From assembly GCF_963666145.1 (NCBI RefSeq), contig NZ_OY762614.1:2466001-2530000 (forward strand): 64,000 bases of DNA. Reading direction: 5' to 3'. The position numbers and the translations under genes were made by a program. Shown piece by piece: positions 18,931 to 26,877 of the stretch (positions within the stretch are counted from its first letter, which is position 1; every line of letters starts with the position of its first letter). Below the pieces are notes generated by a model. It was not told where the DNA came from, did not search any database, and saw only the letters and a program-made list of their open reading frames with translations. Source of the DNA: an uncultured Desulfobacter sp. GTDB taxonomy: Bacteria; Desulfobacterota; Desulfobacteria; Desulfobacterales; Desulfobacteraceae.

Positions 18931-19224
18931 TCAGCTCATTTCTTTCGCGAAGAAGGCTGCTGCCTTTTTTAAGATTTCACGTTCCATCTTCAAACGGTTG
19001 TTTTCTTTTCGAAGACGGCTCAACTCTGCCTTCATTGCCACACTTCCTTGTAAACCAGTGGCACTCTCTCCACTACCTTCAATCTCACGTTTCCAGCGAC
19101 CCAGCATGGTTGGATTGACTCCGAGATTTCGGGCTGCCTCGGTAATCTGATATCCCTGTTCGGTTATCAGTTTAACTGCTTCTTCTTTGAATTCAGGTGC
19201 ATACTTCTTTCTGTCTTTCTTCAT
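18931..19224 (-). CDS. IS3 transposase OrfA (helix-turn-helix)
   Basis: A 97-residue HTH_Tnp_1 protein (KYAPEFKEEAVKLITEQGYQ, ARNLGVNPTMLGRWKREIEG) with a C-terminal leucine-zipper-like helix (ELSRLRKENNRLKMEREILKK). It binds the IS ends and regulates transposition. Its end (AKEMS stop) overlaps the -1 frame of orfB near GCGAAAGAAATG, where an A-AAG type slippage is plausible. Confidence 0.9.
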   Translation of the reverse strand: MKKDRKKYAPEFKEEAVKLITEQGYQITEAARNLGVNPTMLGRWKREIEGSGESATGLQGSVAMKAELSRLRKENNRLKMEREILKKAAAFFAKEMS

Positions 19225-19441
19225 TTGACACCTCCGTGTGGATTATTAACCCACTCTTAGAGAAGTGTCCACAATTACCCTACCACCTCAGCACCCAGCT
19301 ATGCAACCATATGCAGCAGGGATTTGACGAAAGATTTTTGTGGGGATTGGCCCCGGCACAGGGCAAACATTATTAAAATCAGAACCCAATGCCGCCTCCG
19401 CAATTATCCTGCGCACATCAGAAAATGCAAATCCGGCTCGG

Positions 19442-19477
19442 CCCCCGAATTCGGGGGACATCGAATTCGGGGGACAT
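19442..19477. repeat. Tandem CGAATTCGGGGGACAT element with a 16-base palindrome
   Basis: CCCCCGAATTCGGGGG at 19442-19457 is a perfect palindrome. CGAATTCGGGGGACAT occurs twice in direct tandem, at 19446-19461 and 19462-19477. The related GAATTCGGGG start precedes the 22-G run at 17061. Such GGGGACA elements resemble extragenic repeats mobilised by REP-associated transposases (from memory, unverified). The flanks 19286-19441 hold no recognisable gene. Confidence 0.6.
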
Positions 19478-19596
19478 GATACATGATTCGGGGTAGAGTA
19501 GAGCGCTGATTCAGCGGGTTTCTTCAGCCCTTTCTATATTCGAGACGCCTTGTCCCACGCGGCTACGACGTGTTCCAAAGACCTTGCATCCTCAGT

Positions 19597-19658
19597 GCCC
19601 CCTCATCAAACCGTGTATACGGTTTTCCTGTACACGACTTTCCGATGTTCTTCATCCA
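19597..19658 (-). other. Possible group II intron RNA fragment
   Basis: Read on the minus strand, this stretch has the stem-loop AGTCGTGTAC, then AGGAAAACC, then GTATACACGGTTT, followed by GATGAGGGGG. This is like the conserved hairpin that ends in ACGGTTTGATGAGGGG beside bacterial group II intron reverse-transcriptase genes. No reverse transcriptase remains. The assignment rests on remembered consensus only. Confidence 0.35.
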
Positions 19659-19796
19659 TTTTGGGCTTGATCATAACATCGGCCAAGAAGTATGTCCTCA
19701 GAAAGCTTAAAAAATATATTAAAAGAAGCTCATGGACAATGGATCGAAGAAAGTCTGGAAAAACACAAACTGGCCCGCGACGAAAGTACCAGTCCG

Positions 19797-19850
19797 GTTA
19801 TCCCATGCCGGGCATCAACTGTATGGTGGGTATATAGTTCGAGATGTTAT
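19797..19850 (+). pseudogene. Decayed 3' end of a second TonB receptor gene
   Basis: The bases encode GYPMPGINCMVGI, then a stop where the intact receptor has Arg, then FEM in the same frame. This parallels the end of the 7032-8987 receptor (GYPMPGISCMAGIRFEM). A homologue of that receptor's terminator follows at 19855. About 14 to 18 codons survive. Upstream sequence (19692-19796) is open but unrelated to the receptor. Confidence 0.75.
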
Positions 19851-19854
19851 CTAA

Positions 19855-19900
19855 AGGCACACTGTTTTTTCAAATAGTGTGCCTGTTTCATTTTTTTCTT
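19855..19900 (+). terminator. Terminator paired with the receptor remnant
   Basis: The arms AGGCACACT (19855-19863) and AGTGTGCCT (19876-19884) are perfect and are followed by a T-rich tail of about 16 bases. It is a homologue of the terminator at 9024. It insulates the gene at 19994 from upstream transcription. Confidence 0.8.
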
Positions 19901-19904
19901 TTTT

Positions 19905-19945
19905 TGTCAGGTAGCTGACAGACACATGGATTTTCCACTTATATT
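19905..19945 (+). promoter_or_regulatory. Candidate CooA-type operator and promoter
   Basis: TGTCAGGTAGCTGACA (19905-19920) is a perfect palindrome whose halves TGTCA-N6-TGACA fit the CRP/FNR-superfamily CooA pattern (TGTC-N8-GACA half-sites). A -10-like TATATT lies at 19940-19945. With a start near 19952 the palindrome is centred at about -40, the class II activator position. A CooA-like gene lies nearby at 20678-21334. Binding is inference. Confidence 0.6.
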
Positions 19946-19993
19946 TTGATACATGCAAATAAATGCACCGCATCGAAAACCTGGAGGAAAACC

Positions 19994-20629
19994 ATGAACA
20001 AAGAGACACACCAATCAGAACAATCATCTGATATCATAGAAAAATCAATACTATCAATATCACTGAATCAAAATACCTGGGCTGCCCTGAGCCAATCCCA
20101 GGATCTGTTTTGCAAATCGTTAAAGCTTGGCAGGGTCCGGGGCGTGGTCGACATCATCATCGACACCCAAGCCCATACACAAAAAGACGATTCTGAGTAC
20201 ATCCAACTTATTCGAGAATTGATCCAGAATGACATCCTGGTAACAATATCCGGGTCCAAAACCGTGGAAAGCGGCTTGTTGGGAATGATGGATCAAGATC
20301 TTTTTCAACATGCAGAGGAAGGTCTCTCTGAATTTTGCGGCTTCATTGGTGTGCAGCCGGTTCTGGATACCGGCCGGATCGATGAATCCGAAATTGTTAA
20401 TTTCTACAACGAGGTCGCCCAACGCGCTGATTTAAAAACAGAGGATCTGCCGGTGGCGCAGGTTGTACCGGAAGCGTCCCAAGACCATCCAGGGAGACTC
20501 GGAAATATTTTTACTATGGAAAAAAGCCCTGAGGATACCGCCGACCTGATTAATGCACAGATACACGAAAAACGACTGGCTTTGAATTGGTGTGATCGCT
20601 GCAGCGGCGCATTTTCACCCTTTTCATAA
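19994..20629 (+). CDS. CO dehydrogenase (CooS)-like C-terminal-domain protein lacking cluster cysteines
   Basis: A 211-residue protein starting at an ATG six bases after GGAGG (19983-19987). Phrases align by eye with the C-terminal part of Ni-Fe CO dehydrogenase: LKLGRVRGVVDII with the LVKSGKVKGIVNV region, YIQLIRELIQNDILV with IMRELIKNDVLV, FIGVQPVLDTG with PPVLHMGSC, and DLINAQIHEKRLAL with the usual AIEEKR end. At the positions of the C-cluster cysteines it has Thr, Ser and Ile (IIDTQ, ISGS, DTGRI), so it should not bind the Ni-Fe cluster. It is a pseudoenzyme or a decaying fragment; an intact frame, strong ribosome site and operator argue for expression. Confidence 0.65.
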   Translation: MNKETHQSEQSSDIIEKSILSISLNQNTWAALSQSQDLFCKSLKLGRVRGVVDIIIDTQAHTQKDDSEYIQLIRELIQNDILVTISGSKTVESGLLGMMDQDLFQHAEEGLSEFCGFIGVQPVLDTGRIDESEIVNFYNEVAQRADLKTEDLPVAQVVPEASQDHPGRLGNIFTMEKSPEDTADLINAQIHEKRLALNWCDRCSGAFSPFS

Positions 20630-20677
20630 AAAAAGCCATGGGCAGATCGGGTCCATCGACACCTTTCAGCGTACAGC

Positions 20678-21334
20678 TCAAGTCGTTTCTAAGGCTTCCA
20701 GGCGGGTAAGATCTGCAATAAAAAACTTGCCCCGTCCCAGCTTTTGGATCAGGTTCTGCCGGGAAAGCTGGTTTAAAAAGGTGGATACCGTCTGCCGGGT
20801 GGAGCCCACCAAAAAAGCTATCTGTTCAACGGAAAGATCAATTTTGATGATGATCCCCCCGTCAGCAGCGGGAGTGCCGTGCCTTTGGGCCTCGTTGACC
20901 AGAAGCCCGACCAGACGGCTGTTGACATCTTTGAAGATCAGGTTCTCGATAATGGTAAATGAGTTTTTCAGCATACTGCCCAGTATGCCGATCATGGCTT
21001 TTGCCACTTCCGGATCATCCAGCATGTTCTGCCTGAATGTTTCAGCGTCTGCGGTTAAAATCTCGATCTTATCCAGGGCCTGCACAAAGGCACGCGTGTG
21101 TGCAGAGTAGATATCGCCTTTGGAGAGAATGCCGATATTGAACTCTTTATCTTCGTACCCCAGATAGACCCGGGCCCGCCCCTCGGCCACGATAAAAATT
21201 TGGTTTTCACCGATTTCGGGCTGACAGACGAACGCCCCTTTTGGATAGCTGCGCTTTTTTAAGGCCGCATACAATTCAGCAAATTCCGGACGCTGGAGAT
21301 GGGCCAGAAGATTTTCTTCCAATAATTTCATCAT
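20678..21334 (-). CDS. CooA-like CO-responsive Crp/Fnr-family regulator
   Basis: A 218-residue Crp/Fnr-family protein with a cyclic-nucleotide-type beta-roll, a long dimer helix and a C-terminal HTH (SVEQIAFLVGSTRQTVSTFLNQL). The segment RARVYLGYEDKEFNIGILSKGDI-YSAHTRAF closely resembles the haem-pocket region of CooA proteins. His79 aligns with the haem ligand His of CooA (His77 in Rhodospirillum). The adjacent cysteine ligand (Cys75 there) is Ser77 here. It should sense CO through haem and activate a TGTC-N8-GACA palindrome, one of which lies upstream of the convergent gene at 19994. The start region is unusual: a terminator hairpin ends three bases before the ATG. Confidence 0.8.
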   Translation of the reverse strand: MMKLLEENLLAHLQRPEFAELYAALKKRSYPKGAFVCQPEIGENQIFIVAEGRARVYLGYEDKEFNIGILSKGDIYSAHTRAFVQALDKIEILTADAETFRQNMLDDPEVAKAMIGILGSMLKNSFTIIENLIFKDVNSRLVGLLVNEAQRHGTPAADGGIIIKIDLSVEQIAFLVGSTRQTVSTFLNQLSRQNLIQKLGRGKFFIADLTRLEALETT

Positions 21335-21336
21335 TT

Positions 21337-21366
21337 AAAAAAGGGGCAAATTGCCTTTGCCCCTTT
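21337..21366 (-). terminator. Terminator between yjbQ-like gene and the CooA-like start codon
   Basis: On the minus strand AAAGGGGCAAA, loop GGCAA, TTTGCCCCTTT is followed by further T. It is a perfect 11-base-pair stem that ends transcripts of the upstream gene (stop at 21413). Its T-run finishes about three bases before the CooA-like ATG at 21334, leaving no free Shine-Dalgarno; the only AAGG is inside the hairpin. Confidence 0.75.
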
Positions 21367-21412
21367 ATCGAAATCCTTTGTCAAACGTCTCTGTGAAATC
21401 GTCGAAATGCTG

Positions 21413-21805
21413 TTATGTGCCGACGATTGTCACATTGACTTTTCGGGTTCTGGGCCCGTCAAACTCACAGAAAAAAAGACTTTGCCAGGTGCCCAGCACC
21501 AGATTCCCATTTTCAAGGGCAACGGTTTCAGACGGCCCGAACAGGCTGACCTTTATGTGGGCCGCGGAATTGCCTTCCATATGTGTAAAGTTATCATCAA
21601 AGGGGATCACCTTGTTGATGCAGGACAAAATATCCACAGGCACCGCTGGATCTGCATTTTCATTAATGGTCACAGCCCCTGTGGTGTGCATGGAAAAGAC
21701 ATGCACAAGCCCGTTGCGTACGCCCGACTCCCGGACAATCTCCCGGACCTGGGCCGTAATGTCCATCATCTGGGTTCTGGCCCCGGTTTTAATTGAAAAC
21801 TGCAT
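21413..21805 (-). CDS. yjbQ: YjbQ family (UPF0047) protein
   Basis: A 130-residue single-domain protein with the YjbQ signatures VHVFSMHTTGAVTINENADP, NFTHMEGNSAAHIKVSLFG and GTWQSLFFCEFDGPR. The family has a trimeric beta-rich fold with conserved His and Asp/Glu residues around a metal-like site, and shows weak thiamine-phosphate-synthase-like activity in some members. Its real role is unsettled. It is followed by a perfect terminator hairpin. Length and motifs are complete. Confidence 0.9.
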   Translation of the reverse strand: MQFSIKTGARTQMMDITAQVREIVRESGVRNGLVHVFSMHTTGAVTINENADPAVPVDILSCINKVIPFDDNFTHMEGNSAAHIKVSLFGPSETVALENGNLVLGTWQSLFFCEFDGPRTRKVNVTIVGT

Positions 21806-21860
21806 CGTTTACCTAATCCCCCCTGATTCGCTTTTACTACTACCTGTTCGTCCCCCGAGT

Positions 21861-21966
21861 TTGGACGAAAAGTTGCCCAGATGCAAGGCGCAGAAAAATT
21901 TGTAACCGGAGCAACCTAATGGTTGTGAGGATTGCAAATTTTTCTGCAACGCCGCAGGTGGGTGAC
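21861..21966. repeat. Dispersed palindromic repeat, copy 1
   Basis: A stretch of about 106 bases runs from TTGGACGAAAAGTTGCCCAG through GCAGAAAAATTTG and GCAAATTTTTCTGC to CGCCGCAGGTGGGTGAC, with ends that can pair imperfectly. The same sequence appears inverted at 54432-54554. No coding content. Its position between transketolase and yjbQ suggests an extragenic mobile repeat that may also serve as a terminator. Confidence 0.7.
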
Positions 21967-21985
21967 TTAGCGTTCAAACAATAGT

Positions 21986-23989
21986 TTACACTTCTAAGGC
22001 GATTTTCACGATATTCTCTGCGGAAAACCCAAACTCTTTAAGCACTGTACCGCCGGGAGCTGATGCGCCAAACCGTTCAATGCTGATGCTTTTGCCCTGG
22101 CTGCCCGTATATTTTTCCCAGCCCATGGAAATGCCGGCTTCAACGGTCAACCTCTTGGTAACGGATGCAGGTAAAATTCTCTCTTTATAAGCCGCGGGCG
22201 CCTTTTCAAACAGTTCCCAGGAGAGCAGAGACACCACAGAAGCCTTGATGTTGTGTTCTTTTTCCAAAACCTCTGCGGCGGCCACGCTGATGTGAACCTC
22301 TGAGCCCGTGGCAATGATCAGCATATCAGGGGTCTTGCCCCCACTTTTTACGGTGTATCCGCCCCAGATCATATCTCCGTCGGAGTTGGACAGGTCCAGA
22401 GTGGGCAGTTTCTGACGGGAAAGAATCAGGGCTGTGGGGCTGTTCAGGGTGCCCAGCGCCTTTTTCCAGGCCAGGGCCGTCTCATTGGCATCTGCCGGAC
22501 GGATTACGGTGAGGCCGGGGATCGCGCGCAGCGACGCCACATGCTCCACCGGCTGGTGGGTCGGTCCGTCTTCACCCACAGCCACGGAGTCATGGGTAAA
22601 CACATAAATAATGGGAAGCCGCATCAGGGATGCCACCCGGATGGCCGGACGCATATAGTCGGCAAATACCAGGAAGGTGCCGCCAAAGGGGCGAACCCCG
22701 CCATGCAGATACATACCGCTCATAATGGCACCCATGGCATGTTCCCGGACACCAAAGCGCATGTTTCTGCCGGACCAGGCTTCTTTCTGGAACACCTCGG
22801 CACAGTTCATGTATGTTTTATTGGACGGTGCAAGATCGGCAGATCCGCCCATCAACGCCGGCAGGTTCGGTGCGATGCTGTTGAGCACCTGGCCGGACGC
22901 CGCCCGTGTGGCCACAGGCCCATCCTCGGGCTTGAACACAGGGATTTCCTTGTCCCAGCCTTTGGTTAAAAATCCAGAGATGGCGTCCACAAACAGATTG
23001 GCGTCTTCGGGGTACAGGGTCTTGAATTTTGTGAACACTTCCTGCCAGTTTTTCTCGGACTGTACTCCGTATGCCAGCGCCTTGCGCGTGTTTTCCAGCA
23101 CTTCTTCGGGCACATAAAAATCCTCATCTTCGGGCAGGCCGTAGAATTTTTTCACCACCTTGATCTCTTCTGCACCCAGTGGAGAACCGTGGGCATCGGG
23201 TGAATCCTGTTTGCTTGGACTGCCGTAGGCAATATGGGTGGAAACCTTAACCAGCGAAGGCCTGGACACGGCGTCCTTGGCGGACTGAATCGCTTTTTCA
23301 ATGGCACCCAGATCGTTACCGTCGGCCACCTCAACCACATGCCAGTTCATGGCCTCGAATTTGGCCCGGGTGTTTTCGGTAAATGTAATGCTGGTTTTGC
23401 CTTCAATGGTGATTTCATTGTCATCATAGATGAGGATCAAACGGCCAAGCCCCAGATGTCCGGCCAGGGAAACGGCCTCCATGGCCACGCCCTCCATGAG
23501 ATCCCCGTCGCCGCAGATGGCATAGGTGTAATGATCAATCAAACTCTGGCCACCCTTGTTGAACCGATCCGCCATATGGCGTTCGGCAATGGACATACCC
23601 ACGGCATTGGCCACGCCCTGTCCAAGGGGGCCGGTGGTGGTTTCCACACCTGCGGTATCCCCGTACTCGGGATGCCCAGGCGTTTTGGAGCCCCACTGTC
23701 TGAAATTTTTCAAATCATCCAGGGTCAGGCCGTAGCCAAACAGGTATAAAAGAGAGTACAACAAAGAGGAGGCATGCCCGCCGGACAGAACAAAACGATC
23801 CCGGTCCACCCAGGACGGATTGGCCGGATTCTGTTTTAGAAAATGTTTGAAAACCACATAGGCGGCAGGTGCCAGGCCCATGGGGGCACCGGGATGCCCG
23901 GAATTGGCTTTCTGAACCATGTCCATACAAAGGGCACGGATGGTGTTGACGGTAAGCTGGTCTTTGTTGTTGTTTTCGGCATCAGCCAT
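21986..23989 (-). CDS. tkt: Transketolase
   Basis: A 667-residue full-length transketolase of the pentose-phosphate pathway, transferring two-carbon units with thiamine diphosphate. It has the N-terminal NTIRALCMDMVQKANSGHPG, the thiamine-diphosphate motif GDGDLMEGVAMEAVSLAGHL ending in YDDN, the pyrimidine-domain FGVREHAMGAI and the C-terminal EFGFSAENIV. In an anaerobe lacking the oxidative branch it would interconvert sugar phosphates for ribose and erythrose-4-phosphate. The gene is 30 bases upstream of the radical SAM gene's start on the same strand without overlap; no adjacent transaldolase or epimerase is visible. Confidence 0.95.
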   Translation of the reverse strand: MADAENNNKDQLTVNTIRALCMDMVQKANSGHPGAPMGLAPAAYVVFKHFLKQNPANPSWVDRDRFVLSGGHASSLLYSLLYLFGYGLTLDDLKNFRQWGSKTPGHPEYGDTAGVETTTGPLGQGVANAVGMSIAERHMADRFNKGGQSLIDHYTYAICGDGDLMEGVAMEAVSLAGHLGLGRLILIYDDNEITIEGKTSITFTENTRAKFEAMNWHVVEVADGNDLGAIEKAIQSAKDAVSRPSLVKVSTHIAYGSPSKQDSPDAHGSPLGAEEIKVVKKFYGLPEDEDFYVPEEVLENTRKALAYGVQSEKNWQEVFTKFKTLYPEDANLFVDAISGFLTKGWDKEIPVFKPEDGPVATRAASGQVLNSIAPNLPALMGGSADLAPSNKTYMNCAEVFQKEAWSGRNMRFGVREHAMGAIMSGMYLHGGVRPFGGTFLVFADYMRPAIRVASLMRLPIIYVFTHDSVAVGEDGPTHQPVEHVASLRAIPGLTVIRPADANETALAWKKALGTLNSPTALILSRQKLPTLDLSNSDGDMIWGGYTVKSGGKTPDMLIIATGSEVHISVAAAEVLEKEHNIKASVVSLLSWELFEKAPAAYKERILPASVTKRLTVEAGISMGWEKYTGSQGKSISIERFGASAPGGTVLKEFGFSAENIVKIALEV

Positions 23990-24019
23990 GGATATCTCTC
24001 CTGTAAAAAGTCTAAAAAA

Positions 24020-24889
24020 TTATAAAGCTCTCATATATTCGGGTTTCAACGGAACTTTTCCGTCCAGGGCCTGGGATATAAGTGCAAGCGTTTTTTCTTT
24101 GTCCTGGGGCAGATGTGCCCGTATGGGTAAATAATTGGATGCATGGTTGGCGTGAAAAAGGCCGTCCGTCAGATTTGTGGCGGCAATCATGGCACCCAGT
24201 TCGGCGAGCATCTCCTCTGCCCCGGGCAGCTGAAACTCACCGCTTTCATACTGGTCATTCAGTTCCGTGCCGGGGATAAGCATCAGGCTTAACGCCCCCA
24301 CAAAATCAGGGTCCATGGCCGTAAGCACCCGGCCGGTTTCCCGGGCGTGGGCCAAAGAACCCTCGCGACCGCCAAGCCCAAGCAGCACCGTTACAGAGAC
24401 TTTAATGCCCGCACGTTTAAGCTTTTTTCCCATGGCGATCATTGTATCCGCATCCGCACCCTTTCGGATGGCCGTAAGCACTTTATCGTCGCCGGATTCA
24501 AGCCCCATATAAGCGATTTTGAGTCCAAGCTCGCGGAGCTGGGCCAACTGCTCATCGGTTTTCATCTTGATGCTTTTGCTATTGGCGTAAACGCCCACCC
24601 GTTCCACCCAGGGCAGCCGGTCCCGGATTCTTTCAAGGATGGGCACCAGGCGTTTCATCGGAAGGATCAGGGCATCGCCATCACACAGAAACAAACGCGT
24701 CTGGCGTCGGAAATGCGCCCGGGCAAATTCAATATCTTCAAAAATCACATCATCTTTTTTGATGTCGAACCGTTTCCCCCGGTATGTCCCGCAAAAAGTA
24801 CATTTATTGTGGGAACAGCCCAATGTGACCTGGAGCAGTATACTGTCCGCCTCGCTGGGAGGCCTGATAACCATACCTTCATAATGCAT
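24020..24889 (-). CDS. Radical SAM protein with a CX4CX2C cluster motif (paralogue 1)
   Basis: A 289-residue protein. The cluster motif is CSHNKCTFC, followed by GTYRGKRF, and the SAM-binding GLESGDD occurs near residue 137. The first spacing is four residues rather than the canonical three. It is a compact Elp3/MiaB-like TIM-barrel protein without an added 4Fe-4S or cobalamin domain. The same motif layout (CPWNHCTFC, TMYKGKKF, GLETGDD) occurs in the 54605-55654 gene, so the two are paralogues. Substrate unknown. It lies just downstream of transketolase in the genome but starts from its own upstream region. Confidence 0.85.
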   Translation of the reverse strand: MHYEGMVIRPPSEADSILLQVTLGCSHNKCTFCGTYRGKRFDIKKDDVIFEDIEFARAHFRRQTRLFLCDGDALILPMKRLVPILERIRDRLPWVERVGVYANSKSIKMKTDEQLAQLRELGLKIAYMGLESGDDKVLTAIRKGADADTMIAMGKKLKRAGIKVSVTVLLGLGGREGSLAHARETGRVLTAMDPDFVGALSLMLIPGTELNDQYESGEFQLPGAEEMLAELGAMIAATNLTDGLFHANHASNYLPIRAHLPQDKEKTLALISQALDGKVPLKPEYMRAL

Positions 24890-25497
24890 TGTGTATCCCC
24901 TTAAAAATTTAGGCCATTATATTTATCAGGTATGATGCAAAAATTCAATGTATCAACCGCTTAGACAGAACAAGGGAATGTAAAAAAACAAAGCTAATCG
25001 GGCAATATTTAAGATGCAGCGCGAAAATGGAACGACAGAATATTCCAAAAATGTTATTTCACAGAACCACTAAAAACATGAATTCATGGATAGAAGCCCG
25101 ATCCGTTTACACGAAAAAACAGGATTAACCGATTCGTTTCTTTCATGATTCGTTGTGGTACGACATAGATAAAAAACCGGTCTGGCCACGGTCGCCATCA
25201 AAAATAAACACCAAAATAGAAAGTTTTGAAATATTTTATGACAATTTTGAATTAAAAAACATCGTTTTTAAAGCCAAATACGTTCCTTATTTAATTTTAA
25301 GTTTTTAAAAATCCATCAATAAAAAAATTTATCCGGGGAAAACGTTCTGTTTTTAAACACTCTTTTTTTCGGGCGCGAATCCTGATGATACCGTCATTTT
25401 ATCCCGAGTCTCTGTGTTGGAATAGTTGTTGCTATTCTTCGATGCCGGCTAGTTATTAACTACAGCTTACGCTGCTTTTCTGTAAAGGAGATAGACA
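24890..25497. other. 608-base AT-rich intergenic region
   Basis: A region between the divergent radical SAM and acetamidase-like genes. No open frame with a ribosome site or recognisable content was seen. It contains A/T-rich runs and must hold both promoters, but no pair of hexamers is convincing. A TGGCCACGGTCGCC near 25187 was considered as a sigma-54 element and rejected. Confidence 0.4.
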
Positions 25498-26697
25498 TTG
25501 GAAGATGATAAAATGAAAACTGAAAAAAAAGAACTGGGTCGACGTGACTTCCTTAAATATACCGGCGCACTTGGCGTAGCCATGGCCATGACAAAGGGGT
25601 TGCCGTCAAATGCAGAGGCCGTGGAAATAAAACGCTGGGACATGGCAGACAAAGTCCACATCCTTGGGTGCAATGAAATGACCTCAACGGCCGGATATTG
25701 GGACAATTCAGAAAAACCTGCACTGGTCATCAAATCCGGTGAGGTGGTCCACATAGAAACAAGCACCCACCTGGGGGGCAAAATGATTCCCGGCGCAACG
25801 ATTGAGGATTGGGAAAACTGGTACAAAGAGGTCATTGACCGGACACAAGAGACATATTTTTACCCTGATGCGGAGACCGGTGCAAAAAAAATAAAAAAAG
25901 GGGCGGGCCATCACAATCTAACCGGTCCTGTTTATGTTGAGGGCGCCAAACCGGGAGATATCCTTCAAGTAGAAATCCTCGACATCGATCCCGGGGCATA
26001 CGGTTTTAATTTGAATCCGTCCACAGATTTCATGAAGCTTGGCATACTCGCAGACGAATATGAAGAGGGGGCTGTGCGCTGGTACTCCATTGACGGCAAA
26101 AAGAAAACCTATAACTTCCAGCCGGGTATTGAAATTCCGGTGCGGCCGTTCCCCGGCACCCTTGGCGTTGCCCTGCCCCAACCCGGCATGTGGAGCAATG
26201 TCCCCCCGGGCCGCCATGGCGGAAACATGGACAATAAGGAACTTGTGCCCGGCACGGTGCTCTACCTGCCGGTTCACACCGAAGGTGCCAATCTTAAAAC
26301 CGGCGATGCCCACATTGCCCAGGGCAATGGCGAAGTAAACTTAAATGCCCTTGAAGGCTTATTTAAGAACATTACGCTGCGAATCACACGCCGTCGTGAC
26401 CTGAAAAAACTGTTAGACTGGCCCATGCTTTCAACACCCACCCACTGGATCACCATGGGATTTCACACGGATCTTTATGAATCCTGCCGGATGGCAACCC
26501 GTAAAGCCATCGATTTCTTACACGGTTACTATGGCATGGATAAAATGGAAGCCTATGCTTTCTGTAGCCAGGCCGTTGATTTGAGTGTCACACAGCTGGT
26601 TGACTATACCAAAGGTATTCACGCAAGTATTCCAAAAGCGTGCTTTGTCGGTGAACAGTATGCCGAGCGCAACACCCTGCTGATCTCTCAATTATAA
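25498..26697 (+). CDS. Tat-exported acetamidase/formamidase family protein
   Basis: A 399-residue protein of the acetamidase/formamidase (FmdA/AmdA) fold, recognised by HIETSTHLGGKMIPGATIEDW, the GPVYVEGAKPGDILQVEILDI segment, GNMDNKELVPG and the GDAHIAQGNGEVN motif. The N-terminus carries a twin-arginine motif (GRRDFLKYTG) and a hydrophobic stretch, so it is probably exported folded, unlike cytoplasmic formamidases. The start is a TTG seven bases after AAAGGAG (25484-25490); an internal ATG at 25513 is poorly spaced. The substrate (formamide, acetamide or other amide) is not determined. It is a single-gene unit. Confidence 0.8.
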   Translation: MEDDKMKTEKKELGRRDFLKYTGALGVAMAMTKGLPSNAEAVEIKRWDMADKVHILGCNEMTSTAGYWDNSEKPALVIKSGEVVHIETSTHLGGKMIPGATIEDWENWYKEVIDRTQETYFYPDAETGAKKIKKGAGHHNLTGPVYVEGAKPGDILQVEILDIDPGAYGFNLNPSTDFMKLGILADEYEEGAVRWYSIDGKKKTYNFQPGIEIPVRPFPGTLGVALPQPGMWSNVPPGRHGGNMDNKELVPGTVLYLPVHTEGANLKTGDAHIAQGNGEVNLNALEGLFKNITLRITRRRDLKKLLDWPMLSTPTHWITMGFHTDLYESCRMATRKAIDFLHGYYGMDKMEAYAFCSQAVDLSVTQLVDYTKGIHASIPKACFVGEQYAERNTLLISQL

Positions 26698-26877
26698 CCG
26701 TTAAGGCCCATGATCAGAATTAAATCTGCCACAGATACGCTGGATTTTAAGTCACCATCAAGGCACGCCGAGGATGACTTAAAAGACAAGTAGATGGGCG
26801 ATTTTATTTTGATCATGGACCTAATGACCGCAGATACCCATCTGCGGTCCTAACATAATAAAAAAGGAAGGCAACCC

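Larger units (their letters stand above)
18037..19285 (-). mobile_element. IS3-family insertion sequence
   Basis: The two-gene transposase (orfA, orfB) is flanked by imperfect terminal inverted repeats at 18037-18060 and 19262-19285. They agree at 17 of 24 positions and both carry TGGT at the outer end and CACTT inside. It is about 1.25 kb, a normal size for IS3 elements. No convincing target duplication was resolved. It lies between the Rhs cassettes and the degraded region. Confidence 0.85.

Noticed and set aside
25180..25200. Sigma-54 element upstream of the acetamidase-like gene
   Set aside because: TGGCCACGGTCGCC lacks the TTGC half at correct spacing.
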